Part shown: piece after piece, positions 36,946 to 50,498 of the stretch
Layout of the letters: each line of letters starts with the position of its first letter
Numbering within the stretch: position 1 is the stretch's first letter
Assembly (NCBI GenBank): GCA_013399875.1
Contig: VXAZ01008276.1
Location: forward strand, 694,495 to 758,494
Direction of reading: 5' to 3'
From: Gymnorhina tibicen
Lineage: Eukaryota; Chordata; Aves; Passeriformes; Artamidae
DNA length: 64,000 nt
Translations under genes and position numbers: made by a program
Notes under the pieces: generated by a model
Databases searched by the model: none
Told to the model about the DNA's origin: nothing
Seen by the model: the letters and a program-made list of their open reading frames with translations, nothing else

Positions 36946-39900
36946 CATCAGGTAGATGGGGCTGTCTGTATTGAGGATACAGGGCATGTGTGTGCGCTAT
37001 ATATCTCCACTTAGCAGGTTCTGTTACATTCTATTTATGTCCCCTACAGCTTTAAATTAAGAGTAGATTCTTTTAGAACTGGTAGGTTTTCCCATTTTAG
37101 TTTGCATGAGAGGATGCAGTTACTTTTCAAAGCAGTATCCTATAAACCAACCTGCCAGTATATATTTATTGCCATAATTATTTCAGTTTGCTCTATTGCA
37201 GAGGGATAGGTGCCATGATGCCAGGTCCTGCAAGCTGAAGATGTGGCTGGGAGTTTTAGGAGGCAAAGCTCAGCACAGATTTCTTACCTGACCACACCAC
37301 TGAGGCATATTTTTACCACAAGAGATTTGAAGGATTTTTTTGATTTGCATTTTTCTCATCTCACATGTACCTGAGGTACCTTATGCACTGTCATCTTGTC
37401 CCCCTTTGTGCACTGCTCATGCATATGGAGCTGCTCTCAACAGTTCTTTTGGACATCCCTGCTGTTTCACATTCCCAGGACTGCTGGGTCCCGGGCTGGT
37501 TTTTACCAGATGCCTTTAGGACAAGTACAGTTTTTTGCTGCATGGTCACGTATCAGGTGTGCTGCTTACTATGTGTTACTTACACGGCCCTTCTCAGCCA
37601 CCCATAGGACTAAAACTCTTGCCAGACTTTCAACCTTCCTGTCTTGAAGACTCTGGTATCTTTTCCCTTCCCAGTGTGGTCTGATCCTGTTTGTGACTAT
37701 TTACAATGCTTCTGTCCTTTGCATTTTTCCTGCAGCCTCCCCATTCTGCATCAGACATACCCCACTTGCCTCTGCTCTAAAATTACAAAGTATCTCTTCT
37801 AGTAGCAGTATGCTGAAGAGAGGTTTTGCTGTTTAGAACTTTCTGACAAGAGCTTCCCAAAAACCCCCAAAGCAATTTCGCTGTCTCTTTTCAGATCCCT
37901 TAAAACCAGATGCTGCTAAAGGAAACTCTTGCAAAAAAATAAGCCTCTGAGCTGCATCTAAAGCTCTTCCTGAACATTTAGAAAGTTTCATGTGTAGTAA
38001 TTAGTCTGTAAAGGCCTTAGGAGATGGCTCCCTTTTTTTCCCTCTACATGTAAACAGCAGCTAGTTCAAGAATGTCCCAGTCCGAGCAGCCTTCCTAGAC
38101 AGCAGCTTTCTAAACAAACTCACTGGAACCTGCCAGCAGTACACAGACAGCCAGTGTGCTTTCCAAACTCCTTTCCTTGATGCATAGCAGAACCGGGGTA
38201 GTAAAAAAAACTGGACCCTTTACAAATGGAGACTCTTCCCCCTCACTTTTTGACACCAACAAGCTTCAAAATTCAGCCCAACTTCAAAAATATAAAGACA
38301 ACCCAATGCTCAGAATAATTAAAGGCTTGAAGAGTTTGTGTTCTCGTTCTTCAGTGTCTGTTATTTACTTTTATTAGTTTTGTCAGTTTAAAGGGGTTTT
38401 TGTGTCATTGTGCTGAGATTTTGTGTGGTTTGTGTGGTTTACTTGCCGGTTCATGCTGGAAATTATGGTAGTTAAAAGTTCAGTTTCCCAGAAGATTCTT
38501 ACTTCAGCAAGTCAAATATTTATATGGTGTCTCCTCTACTGTGTAATGACAGCATTCTATGTAGCATTTTTTAGAGATGAGGCACTTTGTAAGTGCCGGA
38601 CTTGCATAATCTGGAAAATTCTGAATTCTCATGTGTTTCATTACATTACTGTTTTTCTCTTTTCCTGCTGAAGTGGTCGAATACTTGTTCTAGCTTGATG
38701 GGCTCCTCCCCAGACTTTAAAAAAAATGTTTGGGTGTAGAAAATGTCAGGTCTGCTGCAGCAAAGCTAATCTGAGTCTTATTCTTCTGTTTTCTTACTTT
38801 ATTAATGTTCCAAATCTTTGACAAATCAGTTATTCACAAATATTTTTGAAGTACCAAACCATCACTCAGTCCAAATGAGAAGTTTTCAGCAACTTTTTAT
38901 CACTGATCAATTTAGCTGCCATTTGTTTCTAAAGTATAATGTTTCTAATCATCTACTTTCTCATCACACAAATACATTGCTGAATTCGGATATTTATTCA
39001 TGACAAAAAGAAGCTGACAAGGAGGTAGGGCAATTCCAAATCAACTCCCTGCTCTGTATTGATTCTGTGTAGCTTCTAGAACAGACATACGTATATCTAG
39101 ATCCAAAAACTGGCATTATTTGGGACACTTGGTCACCTACCAGAATTCATAGCTTCAAGACACCCACACAAAGCTAGAGGGACAGAGGGAAAAGAATTTG
39201 AATTCAAAGCGTAGGCTTAAGGTCAGACTTCCATCACCCAGGACAGGACCCACGTCACCTGGTACCACATCACACTTTCACATTCATGCACGTTCCAGCT
39301 GCCTAATTTAATGAATAATGGCTTATTATGAGCAAGGTGGAGCAGCTTGTAGGAACTTGGACCTACTTTGGCATGCTCTCAATGTGGAAAAATGAAGGAC
39401 AACGGGGTGAAGCAAGGTTTTGGATCTGAGGCTCACATCCTGTTCTATCAGAGCAGAGTGAAAAGGGACTGCAACGTGGAGCCGCCTCTTTTCCCTGCTG
39501 CTTTGGGCTTTGTGAGAGTCAGGATCTCTCTGTGGTTCTCACTGGCAGACAGGCCATTCATTAGTTTGTGAATCCCCGAGGATCTCTAGACAACCAGCAT
39601 GTGCATTTCACAGTGCTGGAGAAGCCCCCCCAAAACTCTTGAGAGTAAAGAGGCTTTATGGATGAAAAGTGCAGCAGGGACGTAAGGCAACAGCTCTGAG
39701 GACTCAGATTTTGGACAGAAGTCTCCTATCCGAAGTCCCCGCATAGCTCTGTGCCTCATTCCTTTTGTTACACAGAATACTACTCACTGCTTCATTTGGG
39801 GAAAATGAAGGGACACTGGTGGCTAGTACAGTGTTCTAAATGAAGCACTGTTCGCAGTATAAATGCAAAATCCAGGCTTATACTGAAAGTAGCTCTTACT

Positions 39901-42168
39901 CAATAAGATTGTCAGAGAAGAATCATTTAGAACACAAAGATAAAGGTGCCGTAGTTTAACAGGCAACAACTTTACCAAGGTATTTGCAATATAGACTTTA
40001 AAAAAATTTAAAAGTAGATAAAATAAGATTACTTTGCAGTACTATTTCAAAATTAAGATTTTCAAAGCCCCATTAGAAATTAGAGTTACATTGATTTGCA
40101 ACTCAGGTTCTGTTTCCTTTATACTGCCCTGAAGATCTCAGTTCTGAAATTCTAAAACAATGAAAAATAAAATTTAGCATTATCTATTAGTAAAAAAGTA
40201 AAAAAATATGGTTTCACAGACAGGAATTGGAAATAGAAGTGCTATCCTACTCAACAGATTCAGAGCTTCTTATGTTAACTCCTGGTTATGGTGTCAATAG
40301 CCTGCTCTGTGTCACCAGTGAGCACTGGGTGGGAACATGTTCCAGTGGGACAGGAACATTCTGCAGGAAATTCAGAGTCACTGATGCTTTGATTTATTTA
40401 CAACTTACTAGTAGACATTTTAATAAAATTTTTAACATATTTAATAATGGGTGTCTGAAGATTAATAAGGCACTCAGATTTACTGAAATTTAGTGTAAAC
40501 TTGCTGAAAATAAACTAAAAGTATCAAATTAAATGACAGCAGCCCTAAAAATCAATAAGACTATTTTTTCCAATTCTACTTTATAATAGCAATAGGGGCA
40601 TCAGTGCAGAATAACTCCTTGGGATGAATATCCTGCTGTCATTGGGGTATGCTTTCCTTGTTGGATTTCCATTAACAGCTGTGTTGGGTACTACTGGATG
40701 ATGTCTAGTACCACTACCATTGGGAGCTCAGGTATCCAGCTGGGATCAAACTTTTCAATATGTAGAGTTATCATTGCTAAATTTAGCACATAGAATTTAG
40801 TTTTATTTACTATTTTAAAATATGTTTTAAATGAGGGAGAAGAGTATCTCTGGTCAAAACTGCAAGTAGGCTTAGGCAATTTTTCCTAAAAGACATGACT
40901 GTGCTCACTTCCATTACTGTGGCTTTGGAGACAAGTGAAAACTGGGAAAGCAGCAGCACAGCCAGTTTTTGATGGACTCATTCCTTAAAGCTGACCAGTT
41001 TTGCTGGGGATAAAAAGACTGAGTTCCCTTCAAGGTCTTGAGTCGTTATTCTTTGGGAAGGGAGAGAAAGTGAGCTAATCAAGGAGACCCACAGGTGGAG
41101 AGAGTGTTTTAGGGCAATTGGTGGTGAACTGTTTGCTAGAGAGCTTTTGTAAATATGTACACAAATACTCAGGGTCACTGGGGAATGTAGTGGTGACCTA
41201 TCTGCTTCCCTCCTTGTGTAGTACAGTGAGCTTGGTGAAGTGTCTGAAAGCATTTTGTTATTAACTCTCAGGCTGTTTGTTAATTGAACTTTATCTGTCC
41301 CTCAGATCTGTGTTTGAGACTTCGGGAGCACCTTAGGAGAATAGCTGAGGGCAAAACCTAGCTCAGGATGTGCATGCATGGAACTTGTTTAAATGATTGG
41401 TTTAGAGTCTGAAGTTAAAAGAGCACAGTTGTCAATTTATGTGTTTATGGAACAGGTATTGAATGCAATGGGGTTTATTATTAACTAGACTGAAAATGTA
41501 CAAAATTGTAAAAATCTGCAACAGGTTCTAACAACAAGTGAATCTCTTTTTTTCAAGTTATTTCAAGATTCTTATTGGAACACACATCTCAGAGAGCACT
41601 GCCTAGTTATATAAACCAGTGACATTTCCTGTGAAACTAGTGGGGCTGTAGCAATGCATTTTGGAGTGTGACTTTGTTGCCTCCCTGTCACTGTGAGTTG
41701 TTAAATATATCCATTTAGAGACCTTACGTGGAACTTTGAGTGCTGCTAACATTTAAAAGCTGATAGAATGAAACAATTCATTTAGAAATACAGAGCAAGC
41801 CACAGAGCTGATAGTAGAACTGCCTTTGTTTAAATGTTCTACGTTAGACAAATCAGTCTTAATAATGTCTTCTTAGGCTTACCTTATCTTCCCTTTTCAA
41901 AAATAAACAGCCCAAACCATTGTTCTCTGCTAACAGCAGATGACAATTACTCAGAAAACCTTTGTTTTGGAATTATCTCTGACGTTTCAATACAATATTT
42001 GACAGTTGAACAGGAAATAGAATTTTTATGTGATACCAGATTATGTTCAGTATTCATGTGATACATTCATTGAAAGAAGCTGAAGAGAATAAGAACCTGT
42101 TTAATACTATCAACTAACATAAGTATTAAATACTCTGTCTGATACCAATCTTATCTTTGCCCTGACAG

Positions 42169-42284
42169 GTTGATAATGTATGGCTTTGTGAAGGCCATGG
42201 TACACATTGGCCAGTTAAAGCAATGGGAATTCCACTTCACTGACTGTTTATTTTTTGGATCACTGATGTCTGCCACAGATCCAG
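42169..42284 (+). CDS. SLC9A9: SLC9A9 (NHE9) coding exon 5, last base of codon 178 to first base of codon 217
   Basis: The exon starts after ctgacag (ending 42168). It completes Gly178 and encodes residues 179-216: [10 protein letters not shown], a short variable loop IGQLKQWE (191-198), then [18 protein letters not shown]. The [15 protein letters not shown] block contains the A-T-D-P segment (213-216), which continues as V217 in the next exon and contributes to the ion-translocation region in this family. The loop differs from my recollection of human NHE9 (AGQLKNGD), while the flanking helices are almost identical. The donor is gtaacca at 42285, phase 1. The exon lies 30 kb downstream of exon 4, and the peptide joins across that gap with no missing residues. 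Confidence 0.95.
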
Positions 42285-42847
42285 GTAACCATTTCAAATA
42301 AGTTAATTCTTCAAAAGTCAGAAGAGTAAATAAGAATTCTATATGCCATAGAAATGTTCAAAATCTCTGTCCTTGTTTTTTTCTTTCCTTAGCTGTTAAA
42401 TATCTGATATTCTGATAATCATAAGTCCAATCAGCTCCAGAGGTTCTTTGTGGTTTTTTTAGTTACTGGTTTTCCTAGATTTAGCTCACAAATTTTATAA
42501 TTGAGGTTGCTGAAAAGATTGGGAAAATGTTCTCTGATCTTCAGGACACCACCTGTTGATTGCTGATATGAGAACTGCTGTAGGCTGGAGCCTCACAGAT
42601 AATAATAATCACAACCTCACACCCACATGTGACCTAACCCAGTTTAAAGATATGGGGAACGGAGGGCTCAGATTTGGCCATATAAATATGGTTATAAGGT
42701 ATCAGTTACAATTTGAGCAAAGTGTTCATGATAAATACAACTCTAAAAAACAGATGCCAAGAAACTGACTTGAATTTGCAGATGTGAGATTTAAAGCCCA
42801 AAGTTACAGTAAATGGTAAAGTCTGGGAAACAGACTCAGTCAATTTT

Positions 42848-42990
42848 GGAATCATGGAATTACAGAACCATTTAGATTTGGAGGGATGTCTGGAGGTCTT
42901 CTAGTCCAACCTTCTAATTAAAACAGGCTAATCTCAAAGTTATTCTAGGTTTCATAGATTTGTCCAGGTTTTGTTATGTTGAAAATGTTA
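42848..42990 (-). mobile_element. CR1-like LINE 3' tail, antisense
   Basis: The + strand shows the classic reverse-complement CR1 end: gaatcatggaattacagaac, catttagatttggaggga, gtctggaggtcttctagtcc, aaccttctaattaaaacagg, then a segment ending in tttgtccaggttttg. The element is truncated after about 140 bp. It lies about 560 bp downstream of exon 5. Confidence 0.68.
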
Positions 42991-45429
42991 ATAAGAGTAC
43001 TCAGATATTAAAAGGAAAGTATTGCTATTTGCAACTGTGGGACCACAGTAAAGGAGAAGGTAGAACAGAAGATTTTTTTTATATGGTATCTACTAAGACA
43101 AAGTACAAAAATTCTGCAAGGGTACATTGGAATTTCACAAAATTTTCAGTTGAGCTGTGAAAGGAAAGGGAACAGAACACATGTTGTGATGCATGTGAGG
43201 TGCTGCATTAGTGTTAAAAAACTACCTTTGAGAAGCTTCTCTGAGAAACTTAGGAATAAAGATTTCAAATTCCTCGCTTTTAAAAGAAATGAGAAAAAGC
43301 AATATTGTTCCAAAATTTTTTTCCAGTCTTTAAATGAACTCTCAATATTTAACAAAATATTTTGGGCTTGTGATTTATCATTCTGATGGCTTAAAATTAT
43401 GGTATAAAACAATTTATTTCCACAAAAGCAGTTGTTGCAAGATACTGTAGAAGCTGCATCAAATTGTCATTCTCAAATTAATCCAAGCATCCAATATGCT
43501 GCCACTTCTTAGATCACCCAGCTACATTAATAAGATTCAGTACATGACTGGAGCTTATCCTCAGAGCAAGAGAAACACACAGACGTTGGAAGCACAAGGA
43601 AAACCTAGGAAAAGAAACTCTTATGGATCCTTACAATTTCCAAGTATATTTCTTGATAGTGCTAAGAATAGGATTTTGCAGCTGGCTTGGTTTCGTTTCC
43701 CATTTTCCAGACTATTTAGTTTCAAAAATGTTGACTTATGATGAGTAATGTGTAAGACAAGTGCACTGATTTTGATTATAAGAGTATCAAATCACCAGTG
43801 ATTAATCTGCAACAATCAAGAGGAAAAAAATCCAACAAAACAACAAAACGGAAGCTCCTCTTGCACTGGAAGGAATAAGTTACAAGGATTACTTTTTCCA
43901 GAGCTTTAAACAGTCTTAAAAAGCTAAAGCTGCAGTTGAGAAAATTATTTTTAGTGTGACAAGCTGTCATTGATTAATATTGTTTCTAATTACTCCTCTG
44001 CTTATATAGCGTCTGTACACGTCCAAGAGTTTTTTTAATGTTCAGTCTTGCTCCCTCTGCTATCAATTCACAATATTCTAAGCTGTTTCATGTGTTCACT
44101 GATCTTATCCATAAATTTCAACCCCCCAAAGACTTTAGAGAATTTTGAATTAAGTTTTTCATTAATTAAATGTTTGACACTGCTGAAAATATTTCACTCT
44201 GTCGTAGGATTTGCTAGTGAATTATAATCTCAAGTATGTAAAGAGCTCGCTGGCATTCCAAAATCGGTTAAAATATGGTGCCCTGGAGGACTGGTACATA
44301 TTAGGGCATAAAATAATCAATATGAAGATTTTATCTGTGATATCTAGGGTTCATTTTGGAGTTTTTAAAGAAATCTTTAGTAAAATGTTGTTAGTGTTAT
44401 CAACAATAAATTAGTCTTAAGATGAAATAATAAATTCCTGTCAGATTTGCTACATGATTTTTCATTTAATTCTTCACTGTGTAGGATTATAAACTCATTT
44501 CAAAAAGAGATTTAATTTCCCTTGGCTGTGGAAAGCAATTAAGTCTCAAAAGATGCTAAAAACTGATCTGTTGACTTGACAGCAGTTGGTTTGATTGAGC
44601 TCCTTATTTGTAATAGTAAAGATGACTGGTAGATGTTTACGTGTTAAATAAAAACTTTACTGTCAGGGCAGTAAAAAAACATATGACAGCTAAAATTTTC
44701 TAGTATTGTTAAGAAGAAGGAAATAATGTCATAGCACTCTGCAGGTTTTAGTTCTGAAGGCTATCAGAAGATTTTTAATCTAGATATTTTTGCATAAAAA
44801 TAATTCAGAAGAATTATTCTTATACGCTGTGTGTTCTCTTGCCTAGAAAACTAGCACTTGAGCTAAGATTAAGAAATTAATTTTTGACTGGATATACTTG
44901 GGACTGTGTTTTACATTATAGGCTGTGATCCTTAAATATCAACAATACTTTGTGATGCCTCAAAAAACTTTCATGTCTCTAGAGAGGAAAGTTAGAAACT
45001 TCAGGGACAAAACAAGGTTACTCCCAACCAAATAATTCGTCTTTCAGAGAATATCTCCTTCAAATAATTTATCATTTTCAGTAGGGAAAGTTTCTCATTT
45101 TAAGACTTCAGGTGAAAGGTTAAATTTTAAGAAATAGAATTTTTAAATTCCCAAATTATCCCTTCGTTATTCTTTAAAACAAGTGACCAGTATTTACATT
45201 TTTCTTTATTCTGATCAATAGGTATAATTTATCAGGTCGTCAAGGAAATCACACCTTCTTATTGTTTCATCTGCATAAAACAGCACAGATTTCTCTGTTT
45301 CACTGTTGAAGGGGTTTCCTTGTATTAGTATTAGGTTTTGAGTTCTAATAAACCCTGACTGTGGGAGTGTTTTGGTGTGATCCCTTCAAAGAGGATGGAG
45401 CAGTTCCTCCCTATGTTCTCATGCATGTG

Positions 45430-45760
45430 TCACTCCTCAAGAGCAGCAGAGTGAGCAAGGAAAAGGTGCTGGTGTGAAGCCCCAAGCTCTCAGTCCCTGC
45501 CCATCAGAGACCTGCAAAGTGAACCTGCAGGTTAGGGAATTGTGGCCCAGCTGTCCCCTGTGAGTGGCAGGCAGCCTCAGCAATGAGCCCGGGTTCAGGG
45601 TGCCCGTGGCTGTGATGGAACGACGAACAGAACAGACCTGGCACAGGGATGCAAAGATCAAACCTCTGCCCCAGCCACCAAAAACACGGGAACTGTTCGA
45701 CTCTGGCAGTCTCCATGGCTGCTGCTATTAACACGTTCTGGGCAACGACCTTCCCATCCA
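45430..45760. other. GC-richer intronic patch of unknown nature
   Basis: About 330 bp with raised G+C and a handful of CpGs, in contrast to the AT-rich flanks. Overlapping open frames on both strands (for example 45504-45854 on - and 45649-46080 on +) show no recognisable domain. It may be a decayed LTR or other repeat. I could not assign it. Confidence 0.3.
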
Positions 45761-48700
45761 AAGACATTTCACATACCTTTAGCCCTTCCATCTTTTTTTC
45801 TTTTTTTTTCCTAATTTTTGACCTTTCAAGTATAGAAAACCGATTTACCCTCACAGGGTTTGCTGAAGCACAGCTGTTTCTGAGCTACATGAACTCCCTT
45901 ACCTTTGGTCACATCAACAATCACGAGGCTCTTTCCTATTTGATGTTACTATGGTTACAGCTGAACTGGAGCTGTGGTTGCACTGCTCTTGTTATTGATA
46001 AAATTGGATATTTATCAGAAAGAGCAGTTTCGGTTTATCATAAAATCAAAGGATTTTGCATTAAGAAGCATAATGTATAAATACAACAAGGTAATGCATT
46101 TCGAACACTTTATATAAGACTGTTTGTAAATGTGTTTTTAATTAAAATATATGTCTGCTTTCTTCTTATTCACCACGGAACTAATCTGTGATTGCTGTGA
46201 CTTATTAATAGGGAAAGGAGTCTATAATTCAAATTGGAATCTTTATTTTTAGACAAAGTCAATAGGAAATAAAAGATTAATCTTATTTTCTTCCCATTTG
46301 ATACTGCCCTCCTAAAAGAATTTAGGCCCATGAGCTATGAAAGATATTAATAGTTCTAGTCAGAAGACTGAAGTACAATAATACCAGCACTTTATATAAT
46401 GGTGTAATTTATTTTTTGAGTTTCCTTATTCTTTTGAAAGTAGCAGCAAAGTAGCATTGGATACAGTTGGCATAGGGATTGTTGTAGTTGGATGACATTT
46501 AAGTTATATATTTTTTTTACAGGGATCTATAACAAGCCAATTTGTTTCTGCATTTGTTAAAAGATACCATTCACAAATCAGCTCCACAGACACTTCTAAT
46601 GACTTGGGTACAACAGAAATCATGTTGGGCTTAGCATGTGACAGATGTTACCTCAGTCCATGAAGTCAAGGAAGAAGTGAATCAGACTTCTGTTGGCATA
46701 AATACTGTGAAAATCTTAGATGCCTCACGATTTCCTGCTTCCCATCACTGAATTTTTAACTGAAGTTCACAACCCTTTCTGAGTCAGCAGCTCTGGTACA
46801 TTTTATTTCTATTTGTGTCAGTTTTCCACTGCCACAGAAGGTGTTAGTGCTTCCCCAATGATCTGTCCTTCCAGACACTTCTTTACCTACCTCTATTTCT
46901 GTCCTCACATGATTACGTTGAAATAAGAGATGCTGTGTACTTTAATGAAAAGTAGTTTGGTATTTTTATAATACATATTTTATCTAATGAATTATACAAG
47001 TCTTTGAGTAGTTACCACACAAAAACCAGGCCCTACTTACTGATCCTCAGCAGTGCCTCCAGAAAGCCAGAGGCCAAGCTGACTGCAGTGCAGCATCTAT
47101 GATCTTTACTTAAATATCAAAGTTCTCATAGACTAGATATGTTACTGTGGTATAAGATTATTTTTAAATTACTTCCTTTGAGTTTTAAAGTCATCCATTA
47201 GACAAAACATGATGTGACTTCATTGGACATGGTGACTATTCCTAGAGCATTATTCTACCTCCAGAGCTAACTTAACTTTCCTCCATAGCAGAGTATCACA
47301 TCCCTTTTAATGTGGCCATTCTGACCTATGCCCATCGATTCTCATATTTAATGAAGGTAAATGTGATCGTGGGGAAATGACTAGACGTTGGTGGTCAAAA
47401 CAAGATGAAAATATTTCCTTGAGCTCTTAAACAGGGTAGATGTGCTAAAGATCCTGCAGATCTCTGTTCTTATGCAGATGCTATTTATCATTTTCATTAA
47501 TGAGTTGCTTAATGCAACAGAGGGTATTTCTTTATTGTACAATATTCTGCTGAAAGGAGATTGCAAATACTTTGAAAGACACGATTAGAACTCAAAATGA
47601 TTCCTGTAATGATTTAAAATAGACAAGTGCTATACTTAAAAAAAAGAAGCATCTTCATAGATAGCAGATAAGAAGTGAGCATTCACTTCTGAGAACAATT
47701 TCAAGTTTACAACCTATGAAAATGAGTCATAAGTACCAATACATAGCAAAAAAAAGAAAAACGGGATTTATTAACGTTCTACAGCACTTTTTTCATTCTA
47801 TTTCTTGACAGCAAGTGTCAACTACATTACTGGGATCTGATTTCAGGCAATGTATTTCAGGAAAGACATGAGCTGATTAGAGGGCAAGAAAACACTAAAA
47901 GGAGGAGCTTGAAAGAAGTGAGTCATTTTGGGGAGGAGATGTCTGAAATGAGTCTTTGAATAGACAAGATACTGCTGGAAAGAAAATCGGAATAAATATG
48001 AAAAATTATTCGTCTCTCATTAGGCTAGGAATGGAAATTACAGACTTGAAGAGCAGGAGGGGACATTTGGGTTAGACATGATTCAGGAATAACTGCATTT
48101 ATAAATCGTATGAATACTGAAGAGAGAGTTAGACTCCCTTGGGATTTGTGGAACCAGCATCATTTCAGTTCTTTAAAAACAAATCAGAGAAATGTCTGTC
48201 AGCAGTGGTAGGGCTGAAGTTTGCTCTGTCTTGGGCCAGACAAGCAGAGGGACAGAGCAAAGACCAGAACTCTTCAGTCAGGGACAGGTAAAGAAGATCC
48301 AATAACCTCCCCTGGAAATGGGAAAACATTTGAAATGGAAGGTACTTTCTGAGAACTGGGTGAGCTGGGGAGTTTCTCCCAGAAGAGGCAATTGATGCAT
48401 TACTGTGTTGCTTGCTTTATTATTTTGCTTTCATTTGAAAAGATTTTAAGTTATATTTTTGGGGTAGAGTTGGGAGAGAAAGCAAGAAGAGAAAGTTGTT
48501 TACTTAGGAGGCAAGAGGAAGGAGAGGAATATGTAGGCATCTGTCTAATTGGCTTGGCCTGCTACACTCACACCCCAGCAGTACACTGGACTTTGATTAC
48601 TGTTTTCTTTTCATTCTACCATTATCACAGGGACTAGTAATGAGAGCCCAAGCTAATTAGCTAATAAGCAAAAGCTGAAAGTGGCAAATAGGTTTAGAAA

Positions 48701-49500
48701 ACAAGTCTGTTTTTATGCCAATGACATTAGGGAGCAGGAGACTAAACTGAGCCCGCATTTAGCACATTAAGTCAGCATTGCTAATCAGGCAAAAACCTGA
48801 ATATAGATGTTGGTGAACCAAGAAAATATCTTTTGTCAATAAAGCTTCTGCCTACACCTTTGAGCTATTCTGGGGAAAGAACTCTTTTCTTAGTTTAAAT
48901 TATAACTGCAGTGGGAGTAGATGGGTGAGGTTACCAGGATGGTTAAATATAACTAGCTAATTTAAATATAGCTGTATCAGCAAATGTTCAGCTACACACA
49001 TCTCCTAAATTGTCTTCTGTAGAATAACACTTCCAAAATTCTTCAGAGATAACACATCAACAGAGATCACTTTGACATAAAATCTCACAGGAGAACTGAG
49101 AGTCTATTTTGGGTTTATAAACTGATTTTGAGATTACATAGATATTTAAGTGCCATTTAGAAAATCTTGGCAGTAATCCTTTCAAAGTTCCAAGAAATGT
49201 TATTAAGACAAAGCATAATCAGCTGGTCGTGCTTTTGTGCGAATTATCAGCAGTCGTGTGAATGTAAAAGTATATAATTTTCATTTCTAAAATGTCAGAT
49301 GTGAACATGACATCCCAGAGGCACTCCTAATCTTTGGGATTCCTGGGCTATGAGGGCTGAATCAATTGCACAATTATGTACTAGAATGAGCACCAGTGAA
49401 GCAGTGAGTTACCATGTAATTTTTAACCAGACAAGTAATTGGGGGTCTTTACATTAAATTCTGTTTGAAAAGAGAAAGCTCAGCATTGTCCATGCAAAGA

Positions 49501-49536
49501 GAAAATAATAAGAATAATAAGAATTAGAATAATACA
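49501..49536. repeat. AATAAG/AAT simple repeat
   Basis: Imperfect gaataataa-type units are tandemly arranged. Confidence 0.8.
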
Positions 49537-50392
49537 CACACAGAACAGAGACAGCCATCTTCAGTTGGAGATTATGAAATGCAAGATAGACCCCAGGAAG
49601 GACTGCGATCCCCTGTCTGCAGGGAAGGAAACAGAGGCACAAAACAGATAAGGCCTAAGTCAATATCTACAGGACTTAATTACTTGAATATGAACCAAAT
49701 GTCTAAATGCTCCTGAGGATGTGCGTCTAAATGATTTGCTCACCTTCAATTTAAATTCAACATACTCTATTTTTTTCTATTGCACTGATAAACTGAAAAT
49801 CAAATACAGGATTTGACTCTGAGAAGGAAGGAACTTAAACTACTGATATGCTGAAGGAACCTTAGAATGGCTTACAGATATCCTGGTCTGGGTCAGAGGC
49901 TCCGTGGCTACCCACGAGCTACATCCAAGCTGAGTGTGGGTCAGGACAGGGTGGTTATGATGCATGTTCCTTAGTGAACATGTGTAACAGATGGATAAGT
50001 GTTATTATATCCTTCTTAAACCAGGCAAAGCACTACTCATTCCACACAAAATCCACAGCAAAACCCGAGTCTTTCCAGCACCCTTATTCCTCTGTGGTCA
50101 CAAGATCACAGTGCTTTAGGCACAGTGAAACACGCTGTGACATTTTCATTTATGCAAGATTCTCTGTGTGAGAGGGAAAGCTTCTTCCTAACTCAGCTGC
50201 AGCACCAAAACTCATAGACTTGATGAATTTAAGGATCTTATATATTCCAGTTGATCTTTTTAACTCATTTTTATCCACTTAGCCAATATATAGGACTGGG
50301 TTTGTCAAAACCAACATTCTGACGTTGCTGTATTTCGTGAACTGCCAGAGGAATATGAAAATAACAACTCACTTTGCTTTCTTCCCATACAG

Positions 50393-50498
50393 TGACAGTC
50401 CTTGCTATTTTCCATGAGCTGAATGTGGATACAGATTTATACACACTCCTGTTTGGAGAGAGTGTCCTAAATGATGCTGTGGCTATCGTGCTGACACA
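50393..50498 (+). CDS. SLC9A9: SLC9A9 (NHE9) coding exon 6, codon 217 to first two bases of codon 252
   Basis: The exon follows cccatacag (ending 50392). It completes Val217 and encodes [20 protein letters not shown], then [14 protein letters not shown] to residue 251. Asn243-Asp244 is the ND pair that forms the cation/proton site of electroneutral exchangers. It corresponds to the catalytic aspartate region of NHE1. Leu236, altered in the human L236S variant, is intact. Differences from human are conservative in the surface turn (HVDPD becomes NVDTD). The donor gtaagtt at 50499 is strong and phase 2, leaving CA as the first two bases of codon 252. Whatever base follows, that codon must be His or Gln, where human has Tyr. 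The next exon lies beyond 64000. Confidence 0.95.

Larger units (their letters stand above)
11889..42168 (+). other. SLC9A9: SLC9A9 intron 4 (30,280 bp)
   Basis: The intron runs from gtaagtg to ctgacag and is the largest complete intron in the window. It contains CR1-like fragments (about 15.7-16.3, 21.6-22.0 and 23.2-23.5 kb, and weakly 33.7 kb), a CpG island near 24.1-24.5 kb, a GC-rich block near 27.4-27.9 kb and an antisense LTR near 28.3-29.2 kb. I see no supported gene in 11.9-15.6, 16.4-21.5, 24.7-27.4, 29.3-33.6 or 33.8-42.1 kb. Those stretches are AT-rich with short frames lacking family motifs. Confidence 0.9.
42285..50392 (+). other. SLC9A9: SLC9A9 intron 5 (8,108 bp)
   Basis: The intron runs from gtaacca to cccatacag. 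It contains an antisense CR1-like tail near 42.85-42.99 kb, a GC-richer patch near 45.43-45.76 kb and an AATAAG-type simple repeat near 49.5 kb. I see nothing recognisable in 43.0-45.4, 45.9-49.4 or 49.6-50.3 kb. The open frames there lack family motifs. Confidence 0.9.

Noticed and set aside
45649..46080. 143-codon open frame in intron 5
   Set aside because: No recognisable domain. It partly overlaps an unexplained GC-richer patch and then runs into ordinary AT-rich DNA.
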